DNA of 64,000 bases. Origin: Desarmillaria ectypa. Its lineage: Eukaryota; Basidiomycota; Agaricomycetes; Agaricales; Physalacriaceae. The position numbers and the translations under genes were made by a program. Positions 1 to 11,390 of the stretch are shown here, one piece after another. The notes under the pieces were generated by a model. It worked only from the letters and a program-made list of their open reading frames with translations, did not search any database and had not been told where the DNA came from. Positions within the stretch are counted from its first letter, which is position 1, and each line of letters opens with the position of its first letter. The stretch is from contig JAUDYN010000003.1 of the NCBI GenBank assembly GCA_030407005.1, positions 3,720,001 to 3,784,000 on the forward strand. Reading direction: 5' to 3'.

Positions 1-794
1 TAAAGAACTCCAGGATTTCCACCCTTCACTAATGTGGGTGAGAAACTGTATCAGACCCTGTCCCATGACAGATAGAATAATTGCTTTACAGCCAGATACG
101 GAAGACATATTCACAATCGAGCCGCGTCCGACCTTTCGCATCTCAGGAATAGCATAGCGAGACATAAGCACCATGCTGGTAACCTATATGGATGTCACAT
201 CGAACTCATGCAGATGTTGGATAGATTGGTAGCAACCCACGTTGGTTCTGAAGTCCCTGTCCCAAGCCTCCAGATCGACGTCCACAACAGTTCCATGCGG
301 GCCCCCAACACCCACTTTATCGCTTCAGCTGCAGTCCCGCATTCAACATATTGAATTTACTCACCAATATTTACCAATATATGTACGGCTCCGAAAAGAG
401 CCACCGTGCGAGCCACGGCAGTTTTACACGATTCTTCATTCGTCACATCGCATTCGACCACCTCCGATATGCCGCCTTCTGCTGTAATCATTCGTTTCGT
501 TTCCTCTACCCATCCGGTATTCAAGTCAAGTAGAGCGACCTTGGCGCCTTGTCGCGCAAGGAGAATGGCCGTAGCGCGTCCATTACCTATTTCACCTAGA
601 CGTCGTGTGAGTGTCGCTTATTTCAAGATGCCAGTAATTCTGTTTGCCTGGCATTCGGGAACCGGCCCCAGTAACAATCGCGACCTAGAACTTGCTGTGG
701 TGAGATTTGGACAAAAGCTAGGAGTCGAATGAGTGCATACATCACCATGAAGCTGGAAAGCAAGCGGAGGTTTGGAGGGTTGTTCGTCGGCCAT
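1..794 (-). pseudogene. Short-chain dehydrogenase (SDR), copy 1, partial and probably inactive
   Basis: Classical SDR fold on the minus strand, open through the left edge, so the C-terminus lies outside. The start is the ATG at 794 (MADEQPSKPPL). Joining across short introns gives VAIVTGAG (nucleotide-binding strand), GRATAILLARQGAKVALLDLN, VVECDVTNEESC, ILVN and GSIVNMSSVSG, all in the order expected of an SDR. One intron near the glycine motif has no clean donor. At the expected YxxxK the sequence reads LSVMGQG, so both Tyr and Lys appear to be replaced (at about 60-80). The family reduces or oxidises small carbonyls and alcohols with NAD(P). A second, more decayed copy lies in the same orientation at 26390-26860. 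Fold assignment is sure. Inactivity is inferred and could change if an unseen intron restores the motif. Confidence 0.62.
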
Positions 795-1130
795 GATGGT
801 AGGATGGAAAGGGAAATGCCAGAGTGTACTTAATAACAGAGATAGTTATGTGAGAGTTCGCCAGCTAGATCCAGGTCATGGGATCGGATATGGGGAATAA
901 AAGGGTAGGACTAATTGATGGAGCGCACTGTTTATTCTCTGGTTACTGCCATCAGAAAGCCAGAAGTTGTTGGAGGAATCACAGGAGCACGACATTCCTT
1001 CATCTCGGACCGTTTCTTATCTTTAGCATGCATGCTTTTTGTAATAGTTAAGAACAGTGGCTTTACGACCAGACCATCTTATTGGCGCTGGCGTTCATAC
1101 ATTTCTATTGGACAACAGACATCGCAATCA

Positions 1131-4039
1131 TTAGAGGACATATCGGAATTCCTTGATGTGGAGACATGAGAATGAAGATGGCAGGGTGTGAAGATGTTTA
1201 GGCATACCGTATTCTCCCATTCCGTCTTGTCCTGCATCCCCGCTTCCTTCGACTTCGCAATATCTGGAGGGCCGTAGACGCGATCATGGTGCTTGTTGAA
1301 CACGAGCATGCTATATTAATCGTGATTAGGACAAGAAAAGACACACAAAAAGCGAACAGACTCACTAAATGAACAGCGTGATTTGGCATACAAGTTTGAT
1401 CTAGGACGGTTAAACCCCCAGCCCTGCGAAGTAAAGGAATAATATTTACCGAGTAACCGGCTAATAGTCCAGCGGTAGCAGATGGCTGATACGACTCAGA
1501 GTAAGCATATTTCTTGGAGATAACTGAGTGGCTCACGTAGAATGGCGCCTCAGATTGTTTGCTGAATGAAAACCAGAGTAAGTGTATATACCGCGAAGAG
1601 TGAAATACAAGTCTGACACAACAAATGGTCCCGCGACGTTTCCAAAACAATACGCAGTGCTATGTTATTTATCTTTAGGGAAAGACATAGCGATCTCAGG
1701 AAGTCCTTACAAGATAGTGGCGGAGGCCAAAGTCTGAGCGGTCGCGTTATGAGCATACAGTGTCCCTTTACTCACCACTGCTTACCCGATGCGTGTATCC
1801 ACCCATATTAGACGACACCATAACCAGGCCGACAGACTACAGAAGCCGTCAGTATTTATATATTCGCCAGTGTTTATGACACTCACGAATCCAACGGACT
1901 GACAATTGACTAGCCAAAATGATACTAAGCGTTGCCACACATGTTCACGGGGCAAGTATGCCATGCAAGCAGCCGATACTACGCAAATAATGTTGGCAGC
2001 CGTGGCAGCCATGAGACGCGCTGCAAAACAGGTTAATCACTAACCAATCATCCACTTGGACGACCTCCTACAGTTGCGAACGTTCAAGGTAATCACACCT
2101 CCAACGATGAGAGCCGCAATTTGTACCATATCGCCAACACTAGGAAAAGGTTACTATAATGGGATATTCGGACGTACCATAAGCTGCCTACCTTTTGAGC
2201 ACAGTTGTCTTCGTCGCTGAAGATCACAAGTGAAGAGCATCCGTAACGATAAAAGGCATACATACTGGAAAACCCCATGTCCTTGCTATAGAAGACGTGT
2301 TAGCAGGACCACTTTGTTCATAGGCATATACTCACATGATAATCGACGAAAAGTTGCTGGATGTGAAGACCTTCAGCCGATGTAACCCGTGCAGAAATAA
2401 ATAGTCATTACCTGACAACACCATTCGGTATAGCAGCAGCGAATACAGAGATAAAGAGAATAATGGTTTTCGGGTCTGTAACAGAGGCCAATATGTGTTC
2501 TTTCTTGAACTTGCGGTTCTTGATACCAAGTTGATTGCCGGCGACGCGCTGTACGGCCAGGACGCGATGCTCGGGACTGAAGAAATGCGCAAATGCCTAA
2601 ACCTCGAATGACAAATGCTCTGATTGTCAGATGATAACATACCGGCGAGTCAGGAAGCAAAAAGAAAACAGCGATAGCCCATGACATAGTCACAGAACCT
2701 AGGATATAGAAACTACAGAGGTGTGAGGAAATTCTGATATGAGCTCGAGGATGCCTACATATACTGCCACTTCTCTGGACCAGCATGACTGTCACTAATT
2801 GCAGAGACTCCCGCTGGAAATGTATGACTTTCAGCAACGATGCATGGACTGGAATGGTACACACTAGATACGCTGAACCATATTTAGGTCGTTAGCAGAA
2901 ATCGTCCGTTTTAAAAACTCACTAGCTTCCGATCAAACCACCCCAACCTTGAATTCGAATAAAGATATTGGTGAGAATATTAAATTGAAGGATTGACTCA
3001 CCAAGACCAGAATACCCTGAAGGACAATGAGTAGGGAACACAAACGTCAACAAAAAGGAGACATACAGATGAATTGACGGAGAGGAAGCTCTTGCTGGTA
3101 ATTATCAGCACATGAATTACCTCGAAGCAGATCCTTACTCTCGTATACCACCATCCGCTTTCAAAGACATGAATGAGCGTCAGAAATAAATCAGGAAAGT
3201 CCCATACGTCATTAGAGTCAAGCAAGGCGATACGAATGCCTCAAATATGCCCAAGAAAAACCGATTTACCATGGCAGTTCTGAAGTTCGTGCACCACACC
3301 ACTGTGCAAGAAGTCAGATACCGGATTCATCATAAATTTGATCTTACTAGTAAGAACACATAGACCCCAGATAAAGACTGCGCATGACAGAACTCGTTGG
3401 GCGGGGTATTTTCCGATGAGAACCTGTGCCGGATATCTGACAGATGAGATGAGCTCGCAAATACCGATGTGAGATGCAAGAAAACTTACTGTGCTATCGC
3501 ATAGCCAAAGTATACCCTGCAAAACTTGAAAGACAAATTGAAACGAGCAAAGATTATTACACACATGCTTCCGAGCCAACTGCATTCGAATGACAGTGAG
3601 ACTATGCACTAAAGGACATCGTTACACGCACTTGAATTGATCTCCGTGAAGATTTAAATCCATCTGAAAGCCAAAGAGATTGGCATAATTGAGCGCGGTT
3701 TTCTGAAAAGCCAAATATCGAAGTATCAGCCATATACGTACACAAGAGCCAGAGTGATCGTACATCCAAAAACTGCAGGGTTTGAGTTATCAAGAATATC
3801 GGGAGAATAATGAGGTCTATTTTCCATCGAATGGACCTATTCTGCGAAGGCGTGATCTCGTTATGATCGAGGCCTTCCTTGTAGGTGGCATATCCGACGT
3901 TGTTTGTCTCGTCAATTTCTTCGATAGGTTCGGGAATATCAACACGGCGGACTTCACCCTTCTCTTTGTCGATATCGGTGGAGTAAGACGATTCTGTGAC
4001 CATAGATGTCGAGCGTCGGAGCGTCGTAGCTTTAGCCAT
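1131..4039 (-). CDS. MFS transporter, allantoate permease/anion-cation symporter family (Dal5-like)
   Basis: Plasma-membrane permease of the fungal Dal5/allantoate permease group (TC 2.A.1.14), which imports organic anions, vitamins or ureides. The start at 4039 gives MAKATTLRRSTSM, a soluble N-tail rich in charged residues. Exons then supply the diagnostic blocks in order: WKIDLIILPIF...QTLQFLD, KTALNYANLFGFQMDLNLHG, LIGKYPAQRVLSC.IWGLCVLT, NFRTAMVNRFFLGIFEA, GWWYTR, ELPLRQFI, GWGGLIGS, IAVFFLLPDSP, and KKEHILASVTDPKTIILFIS...AAIPNGVV. The last exon ends KTEWENT|EFRYVL-stop, the usual (D/E)WEN-FRY tail, with the stop at 1131-1133. There are many introns of about 50 bp. It is divergent to the dienelactone hydrolase gene, sharing a promoter of about 260 bp. 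No broken block was seen. Substrate cannot be told from sequence. Confidence 0.86.
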
Positions 4040-4302
4040 GGTGTATTAGAGACCACGTCCACGTCTAGTTCATTTATATCCAGCTTTAGGCACACGAGAA
4101 TATCACAAGACCGGTTGAGAGGTATTTGAGTTGATGTCAGAGAATAAAAACACCTCAGCAGACCCCACGGGACGCTTTACAGGGAAGAAGGATCTCGCGA
4201 CAACCGGAAGTGATCCACAGAAAGAAGTAAACCGGACCGCAGAACCATGGAAATGAGAGATAAGATGCACCACTGGATAGGGACTGAACTGCTTCCCATG
4301 TT

Positions 4303-5409
4303 ATGCCTGACCCCGTTCTTGCCAGTCCTCCAGCTGATTGTTGTTTAGATTGTTTCCCTCATGAAGGAACACCCCGAGGCAAATGGGCACGAATTGTGGA
4401 TATCGAAACCTACATCTTGAAGCCAGTACACGAGAGAAATACAAACCAGATCATCTTGTATTTTCCAGACGTATGGGGAATTGACATATTCGTGAATGGG
4501 CAGCTTTTGGCCGACTACTTTGCCAGTCAGGGTCAGTTGGCGGTTCGATAACGGCGCATGGGCTGACAAATCATCAAAACGTAGGTTTTACCGTTCTCGC
4601 TTTGGACTACTTCAAGGGGGTAAGGATGATAGCCTCTTCCTGTTGTACTGTAATAATGTGTCTGGATAGGACTCCATACAAAGACACCGTAAAAATCGTC
4701 ATGACCGCACCACCAATCCGACCTTTGATTACGAAGCATGGAAGCAAAAACATATGGCGTTTGCTGATAGCAACGTACCCAAGTGGATCGATGCGGTAGT
4801 TGAACAGTTCGGTACGATTTCAATTCCTTGAGTATCAAGAAGGGTGCGCACTCATGTTTGCAGGTGGTCCCGATACGAAATATGCAGCTGTTGGCTATTG
4901 CTTCGGGGCCCCATATGTCATGGACATGCTTCTAGAGGGGTCACTATTCTGTTCGTTTGCTAAAGTTTCAAAGGGAAATCCCTGATATCTTCTATTGAAA
5001 GGTGCCGGAGCTTTTGCACATCCTGCTTTTCTCAGGGAAAGCCATTTCTTCGCATGCGCTAGTGAGTCTCTTGTCTCCTGGCTTACTACGATACAGAATC
5101 TTACGTCGAACGTTCGTAGAACCTCTTCTGTTATCTTGTTCCGAGGTGGACCATACCTTTCCTGCCAAGTCGCGACACAGGGCAGAGGACATCCTCAAGG
5201 AGAAGCAAACACCTTATCATGTTCACTTGTTTTCCGGAGTAGAGCATGGATTTGCTCTCCGTGGAGACATGTCTGACCCATATCAAAGTGCGTAGTATTC
5301 CCTTTCAGCCTTCGTATGTTCTTATGAATAAAAAGGATGGGTCAAAGAGGAGAGTGCTGACGCCATCGTACGGTGGTTCCGTTTCTGGATGAACTCGAAA
5401 CGCAAGTAA
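4303..5409 (+). CDS. Dienelactone hydrolase family protein
   Basis: Alpha/beta hydrolase of the dienelactone hydrolase family, a Cys-His-Asp enzyme. Classical members open dienelactones in the beta-ketoadipate route; fungal members are a broad, mostly cytosolic group. The start MPDPVLASPPADCC is typical of the fungal branch (a Cys-Cys pair near residue 13). Visible blocks are IILYFPDVWGI, LALDYFKG, WKQKHMAFADSNVPKW, VGYCFGAPYV (nucleophile Cys near 4898), SCSEVDHTFPA (Asp near 5145) and GVEHGFALRGD (His near 5252). The last exon, WVKEESADAIVRWFRFW, ends NSKRK-stop at 5409. Introns lie after FASQG, after YFKG, after EQFG, around MLL/FAHP and after YQ. All three catalytic residues are present, so it is probably functional. 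It shares its upstream region with the divergent MFS gene, which suggests, but does not prove, linked expression. Confidence 0.88.
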
Positions 5410-6911
5410 TGGCTAGGTTCAACGCAACTGCTATGTGTATTTCATGAAATTAATTTGACCTTTCGTCTGAGTCAGTCTCGCAGTTCCCTGAAACGGAGAC
5501 AGCATGATAATCCAGTATCAAGATAAAGAACCGCGAAGGATCGCGCTCACCATTTTTTGCCGTATACTTGTTCAACAGCTCGTCCCAATCGCATGCGATT
5601 CACATAGCGGCTGTTGAGGATTTCAAGAGGACTAGTCGCCGACTATTGACTTGTTCATGACTCCTCCGAGAATGCTTAGTTGGAGTGGGCCCTACTATAC
5701 GATGGAAAAACGGATAGGGGAGTTATAAGAGTCATCCGAATCTCCAGATGGCGGAACGCTTCGGCCGAAAAGTTAGCACGTCGATTATACGGAACTGTGG
5801 AAGAAGATTTCATGTTACAGCGCATCATCTTACATCGCGTTTGCCGACTTTTCTATACCGTATCTGCGGTTCCGGCCGCTCTTTGTACGTCCGAAAACTC
5901 CGAAGCCTCGAACCTAACTGCTATCCTTGCGCCGTATGATTTTTTAAAACAATAATCTAGGTCACGGAGAGCATCTACGAATCGTTTATCCCTCATCGAG
6001 CGCCATAGAATTTTTGAGATTGCCTAGAGGCCGGGACGGCTGAGGCACGTTAGCACCTTGCGGAGGAGTCTCGTGCTTCCAGAGCTGCACGGTCAAAAAC
6101 AGGAATCATATGGACCTAAAGAATCGGTTTGGTCGGCTTTATGACTCTTTCTGTCAATTCAGCTGGAAAATGGATGAACCATGGGGTCCTTACGGCGATA
6201 TTTCCCCAGGGCCGACGTGTTTCTCTGAAAAACCATCCGAAGGTCACCGTCACTCCGCGTCTGTTATGCGCCTGGGTAGGCATAGGTTGCGCACTCGGGG
6301 TCGATTGTGACATTCTCCACAATTATGAGAATTACGAGCAACAAGATGGTGACGATTTGCTCTTCCCTGCCAGATTTGCATCAGGGTGCCGGCTATAATG
6401 TCACTTCAGCAAGGCTATTTTTCGTAATTATGGGCCGTAAAATGAGAAGACGCAAAGAAACCATATACAGTTTTCATTATTTGTTGGTTGGACAAGGGTA
6501 TAGGTGGAGTCGCGCGGTAGTCAGGTCCGGTGGCGTTCGTGCACATGTGTTGTTAGCAACCGCGCCGGGTCATCGACTGCGAACAGGAGTTAGTCATCAA
6601 AATTCTCAAATGGCGGATCCGATGGAACTGGCTCTTCATTGAGCCTTGCTTGATCCGCATATGGATCTCAGAGCATGACCATCCGTCTAGGAGTCGTGTG
6701 GCATGTTCAACGGATGAATTGTAGTGGAGACGTAGGATTCATGCTTCCTTGATTATTGCAAACATCATTGGCCAATAATTGACTCCAGCGCATGTTCACT
6801 GCTCTCTAAAAGTGAACGACCACATGGTGTTCATACAGATGGAGACTGAACGTATTCTGGAACGTAATCTCTTCGGAAAATTGATATTGGAGAGAATCCC
6901 GGAATCAGAAA
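5410..6911. other. Intergenic stretch with no recognisable gene
   Basis: About 1.5 kb between the dienelactone hydrolase and the NRPS promoter. Short open frames exist on both strands (for example 5680-5955 and 6129-6398 on plus) but none shows a recognisable motif, consistent splice signals or a continuous product. The stretch 5960-6420 contains phrases such as APCGG that could be remnants of a small secreted protein gene, but frames change and a stop intervenes. Confidence 0.5.
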
Positions 6912-6932
6912 CTATCTGATAAGATCAGATAG
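6912..6932. promoter_or_regulatory. GATA palindrome, putative iron-repressor (SreA/Urbs1/Fep1-type) site 1
   Basis: A 9-bp perfect inverted repeat CTATCTGAT-aag-ATCAGATAG with a 3-bp spacer. It contains ATCTGATAA (6914-6922), an exact match to the ATCWGATAA element known for fungal siderophore GATA repressors, plus two flanking GATA cores on either strand. It lies about 150 bp before the NRPS start codon. Known members of this factor family (SreA, Urbs1, Fep1) repress siderophore genes when iron is replete. Binding here is inferred from sequence and position. Confidence 0.68.
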
Positions 6933-6971
6933 GTCCAGGTTCGATGACGCAGGCCAAGATTAGGCAGAAAA

Positions 6972-6985
6972 TTATCTGATAAGAT
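6972..6985. promoter_or_regulatory. GATA palindrome, putative iron-repressor site 2
   Basis: TTATC-t-GATAA is a perfect dyad of two GATA cores and again contains ATCTGATAA (6974-6982), exactly 60 bp downstream of the first copy and about 98 bp before the NRPS ATG. The repeat of the same nonamer at a fixed 60-bp step argues for a real control element. Occupancy is inferred only. Confidence 0.68.
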
Positions 6986-7079
6986 GCGAATGCTTGAATT
7001 ACCGAAGTAAAAAAAAAAGCCCCCGAGACAAGTATATTCACAGTCCTGGACGTGCTAGAAATCATATACGGCAGCAAAG

Positions 7080-10000
7080 ATGGACTCTTCGTCGCCAGAA
7101 GAGCCAGTACGCGCACTTCCTCCAACTCGTATTCCATGTTTCTTCCCCTCCATCGCTGGTGGTGTCCAAGACCCGCTTACTGTCATCATACTTGATGTTT
7201 CTGCCTCTGCTTCTGCGTCAGCGGATACTCTTGCCTTCGCTACCGTTGTGCGCACGCTGATAGGGACGACCGGCGAGTTTGCGTTTAGGTTTCAAGATGA
7301 TGCTTGTGTTATCGCCGAAGGAAGAGACGAACAAGACGCGACAGAGCATTTGGTCATGCACCGGACTTCCCAGGCGACCGGGCTAGAAGCCATCGAGGTT
7401 CAGCTGTCTTCGTCGTCATCGACGACGGAATCCAAGGTGCGCGCAGGTCCCGTCGCTGTTGCCGACGAGAATTCCCACACTCACGTGCCTTCGCAGATCT
7501 TTGCAGCTGCGCCCGTTTTATTCCATCTCCATATCAGACCTTCGTCCCTTGTCCTCCGATTCTCTGAAAAATATATTCCGAATTCTCTAGCATGGCGCTT
7601 GTTGCACTTGTATACCCAAGAAAGTGGTATTGCTGTTTCCAGTACCAACGAAGACTCACTTTCTCTCGTAAATCACCCGCCGCAGGGCTATCCGTTCTCA
7701 AATGAGCAGCCAGTTCTTCTCCATGGTGCATTCCTCCAGAAAGCCGCTGATAATCCGGATTTAACGGCCGTTGATTTCTTGGATGCTCAGAATGCGCCTC
7801 GTCGTGCTATATCTTACCGCCAACTTGACCAGCAGTCCTATAACATTGCTCGAATTCTCCGCCATTTAGTTCACGACACGAAGAATATCATTCCATTGGC
7901 GCTACCTCCTTCTCCAGAGCTTTATGTCGGATATATATCAGTTCTACGCGCAGGTTGCGCGTTTTCACCACTTCCGGGTCTGGATGCCGCACCAGTTGAG
8001 CGTATAGTGGAATTGGTGCAGGACGTTCGCGCACCAGTCGTTCTTGGGATAGGATCTCGCCCTGAATGGATGGATGCCATTGAGGACGTGCATTGGGTGG
8101 ATGTAGCATCTGCTGTAGCACCCGCAGAAGCACCTCTGGAATGGGAAGCACCCTGGGAGTCGGACCTAGCATATGGTACGTGATAAATCTCAATACCTGG
8201 AATAATTCGCTCATCTTTCTATAGTTCTTTTTACTTCAGGGTCGACGGGAAAACCCAAAGGTGTCCAGATTACCCATTTGGCGGCGGCATGTTCAATCTC
8301 GTCCCATCTGGCAGTTCGCGCTCTTCCCCCAGGAACTCGCTGGTTCCAGTTCGCTGCTTCAACCTTTGACCCGGTGGGTAGATTTCCTACTCTCTGTTAT
8401 CGTTCTGTACTCATTCCCTTTAGTCTCTTATGGAAACGTTTATGAACTTCTCTTCTGGCACGACAATATGCGCTGCTAACCGGCAACGTCTACTCACGAA
8501 TCCGGAAGCTGTTCTTTCAGAGCTCAACTGCTCTCATATGATGGCTACCCCAAGTTTTGCGGCTATGCTGCGTCCTGAAAGCATAGGATCATCGTTCGAG
8601 CTTTGGACCATGGGTGAACGCCTTTCCGAGCGTGTCATCGATGCTTTTAGCAGACCCGACCGGGGATATGTTCTGTGTAATGCTTATGTCAGTCTTCTTA
8701 TTGCGAGGGAAAATACCATACTAACCTAGCCTTGCTCAGGGTCCGACGGAGGCTGCCATCAATGTGACATTGCGTCTTCACCCGCGTAATGAATCTGGCT
8801 CACGCCTTGGGCCGCCTATATCGACCGCCTCCATGATGATTTTACATCCCACCGAACCCAGACTTGTGCCTCTTGGGTTTTCGGGAGAGCTAGGCTTAGG
8901 AGGTCCTCAGTTGGCGAAAGGGTATGTCCATATTTTCTATCAGTTTGTTTGTAATTATATGTGAGTTTTAGATACCTGAATATGCCAGAGCAAACAAGCC
9001 GTGCATTTGTCGAAATTGACGGCATTGGACGCGTGTATCGCACAGGTGACCGTGCGCGCGTTGTAATTGACGAAGACGGTCGGTGGTCTGGAATCGAATA
9101 CCTCAGTCGTATGGGAATGGGCCAGGTCAAGCTTAGTGGTAGGCGTGTGGAATTGGGGGAGGTCTGTACTTATTTGTCATAATGTTCTACTTGGCTGGGA
9201 CTAACGGTCTTTTTTCTTTATTTTGTAGATTGAGGCTATCTTATCTGCCGTCTCTGGTGTCCAATCAGCACATGCAGTCGTTCACAAGTCCGACTCCGGA
9301 GCTGAACAGCTTCTTGCTCTGATTACACCCGAAGAAAAAAGTCTTATAAACGAAGTGAGCCGCGCTGCTGAAGCTCGCCTCCCGGCCCATATGCGACCTA
9401 TCGCCTATTTTCTTGCACAAACAACACCCAGGTCAACGGCTGGGAAAGCAGATCGTCGAGCTATAGCAAAACTTGTGGCGGCGCTCTTCTCAGAATGTCA
9501 GTCTGACGATAAGGGTACGGAGGATGCTGGGACTGAAATGGATCCTGAGATTCTGAAGACTGTTGTTAAGCTTGTGGCGGAGACCGCAGAACTAGAAGAG
9601 GTCTCCGTTTCGCTTAGCAGTAGTTTTATCTCCCTCGGCATCGACTCCCTCCGGGGTGTCCGTTTCTTGACTCTTGCTCGCGAGGCCGGTTTCAAAAGTT
9701 TAACTATTCTTGATATGGTTCGTGTTATGTCTTTTCTTGACGCGTTAGCTAATATAGAAATTTCTATCAGCTTCAAAATCCGACACCAATGTATCTTGCT
9801 CGGAAGATCATGGAGAGTCAAGACCAAGACACCATCACCGATGCTCCTACCAAGCATATCGAAATTTTGGAACGGTTCGCAGCCGAAGCAGGTGTCGCTA
9901 TACGGCAGGAGCACAGTCACGTGGACAGGATCACACCGGCTACACCAATGCAAGCCAGTTTACTTGCACTATACCTACGATCTGAAGGACAGTCCGGGTA

Positions 10001-11390
10001 CATCAATCATTCGGTTTATTCCCTCAAAAAGGGAGTGGATTTGGAACGCTTCAAGCAGGCATGGGAAACCGTAGTTCGCCGCAATGCAATATTGCGCACT
10101 TCGTTTGTCTTAGTCGATAACAGTGCCATTAGCCCATTTGCGCTGGTTTCTGGTGAAGAGTACGACGTTCGCTGGATTGAGGACTTGGGAGAGGATGTGG
10201 ATGTTTTGGTAGAAGACTACGTTGAGCGCACGCCCCGAAACCTTTCGCTTCGTCACCCATGGACAGTGGCATTGATGCGTAACGATGACTCCTCTGACGT
10301 TAGGTTTGTGCTGACGCTTCACCATGCGCTTTTCGGTAAGGTTTTCATGTTGTAAATCAGTCATGCACTCAGAAAGGATCATAGACGGTGCTTCGCTTGC
10401 GCTCATGCTTGAGGAACTCGCTACTTTATATCACGATCCCAACGTGGCTGTCCCTCGGGAGGATTTCAAGAACGCCATTATTGATGTACTTAATGCTGAT
10501 ATGGATGCGTGCAACGATTACTGGGTTGAGGAGCTCAAAGGTGATCCACTCAAGACATAGCAAGGTCCATATTCTGACTGTTGAATTAGATTTCACTCCT
10601 GACTCTTTTCCTGATCTCACTGGCCTTCGACAGTCCGCCAAGGAACCGGGGTTCCATGTATCGACAGTGATGTCGTCGACGTCCATGTCTGACCTCGCTC
10701 GTAAGGCTCGAACGCTCAATGCGACGTCATTGGCCGTGGTACAAGCTGCGTGGGCTAGCATTTTGGTTGGCATATTTTCTCCGTTGCTCGTATTCCACTG
10801 ATGTTTGAGCAGCTTGCTTACTCTGAGTCCGACGCCGAGGACATCGTCTTCGGTAGCATCGTTGGCGGCCGTACTTCCGAATCTCTTGAGCACACTGTTG
10901 GTCCCATGTTTACTGCGGTACCTGTGCGCGTTCGCAATATTACGGGGGCTACTACAGGCGACCTCTTGTCCCGTTTGGTACAAAGTAACGTCGATAGTCT
11001 TATCAAGCGCCACCCTCCTACCACCATTCTAAGCGGTGCCAATGGTATCATTTACGATACTACAGTTGCTTTGCAACAGTTCGGACAGGGAGCGTCTCAA
11101 ACCGAACTATGGACATCAGCAACTTATCCGCCCATGACCACGGAGGTAGAGCTGGAATTAAAAAATATTTCTATGTGAACTGACGACAGCATTCTAGTTC
11201 GCCGTCGTTCTCGAAATTTGGCCCGAGGAAGGCGACTTGATTCGTCTCCGAGCAACGTGTTCGAACAATGTTCTCATTCCCACAGCAAGCGAGGCCATGT
11301 TACAACAGTTCGATGATATCCTCAGGAATATCCTAGACAGACCAACAGACTTGCCTTTTTTGCATGCTACATCTGGTGTTCGACATGAGT
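7080..11390 (+). other. NRPS module 1: N-terminal region, A1, T1, C1
   Basis: The first roughly 200 codons (7080-7700) carry no catalytic motif and precede A1, as in other ferrichrome synthetases. A1 (about 7700-9480) has a canonical ATP loop, [13 protein letters not shown], rebuilt across an intron at about 8176-8224; also YRTGDRARV (near 9040), [13 protein letters not shown] and AGKADRRAI with the A10 Lys. T1 (about 9540-9780) has LGIDSLRG. C1 (about 9850-11390) starts [15 protein letters not shown], and its active site HHALFDGAS spans an intron near 10336-10387. Nothing inactivating was seen, so A1 is expected to be active, most likely on a hydroxyornithine-type substrate or a small amino acid. 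Confidence 0.88.

Noticed and set aside
5960..6420. Possible small copper-binding (BIM1-like) secreted protein gene, from phrases such as APCGG
   Set aside because: The frame is interrupted by a stop, no signal peptide is present and the remaining sequence does not match the family.
8176..8230. Apparent loss of the A3 core in the first adenylation domain
   Set aside because: Choosing the acceptor at CTATAG instead of the later TTCAG restores [13 protein letters not shown], so the domain is intact.
10540..10590. Apparent stop and frame change inside condensation domain 1
   Set aside because: A short intron (donor GTGATC, acceptor ATTAG) restores the frame to [10 protein letters not shown].
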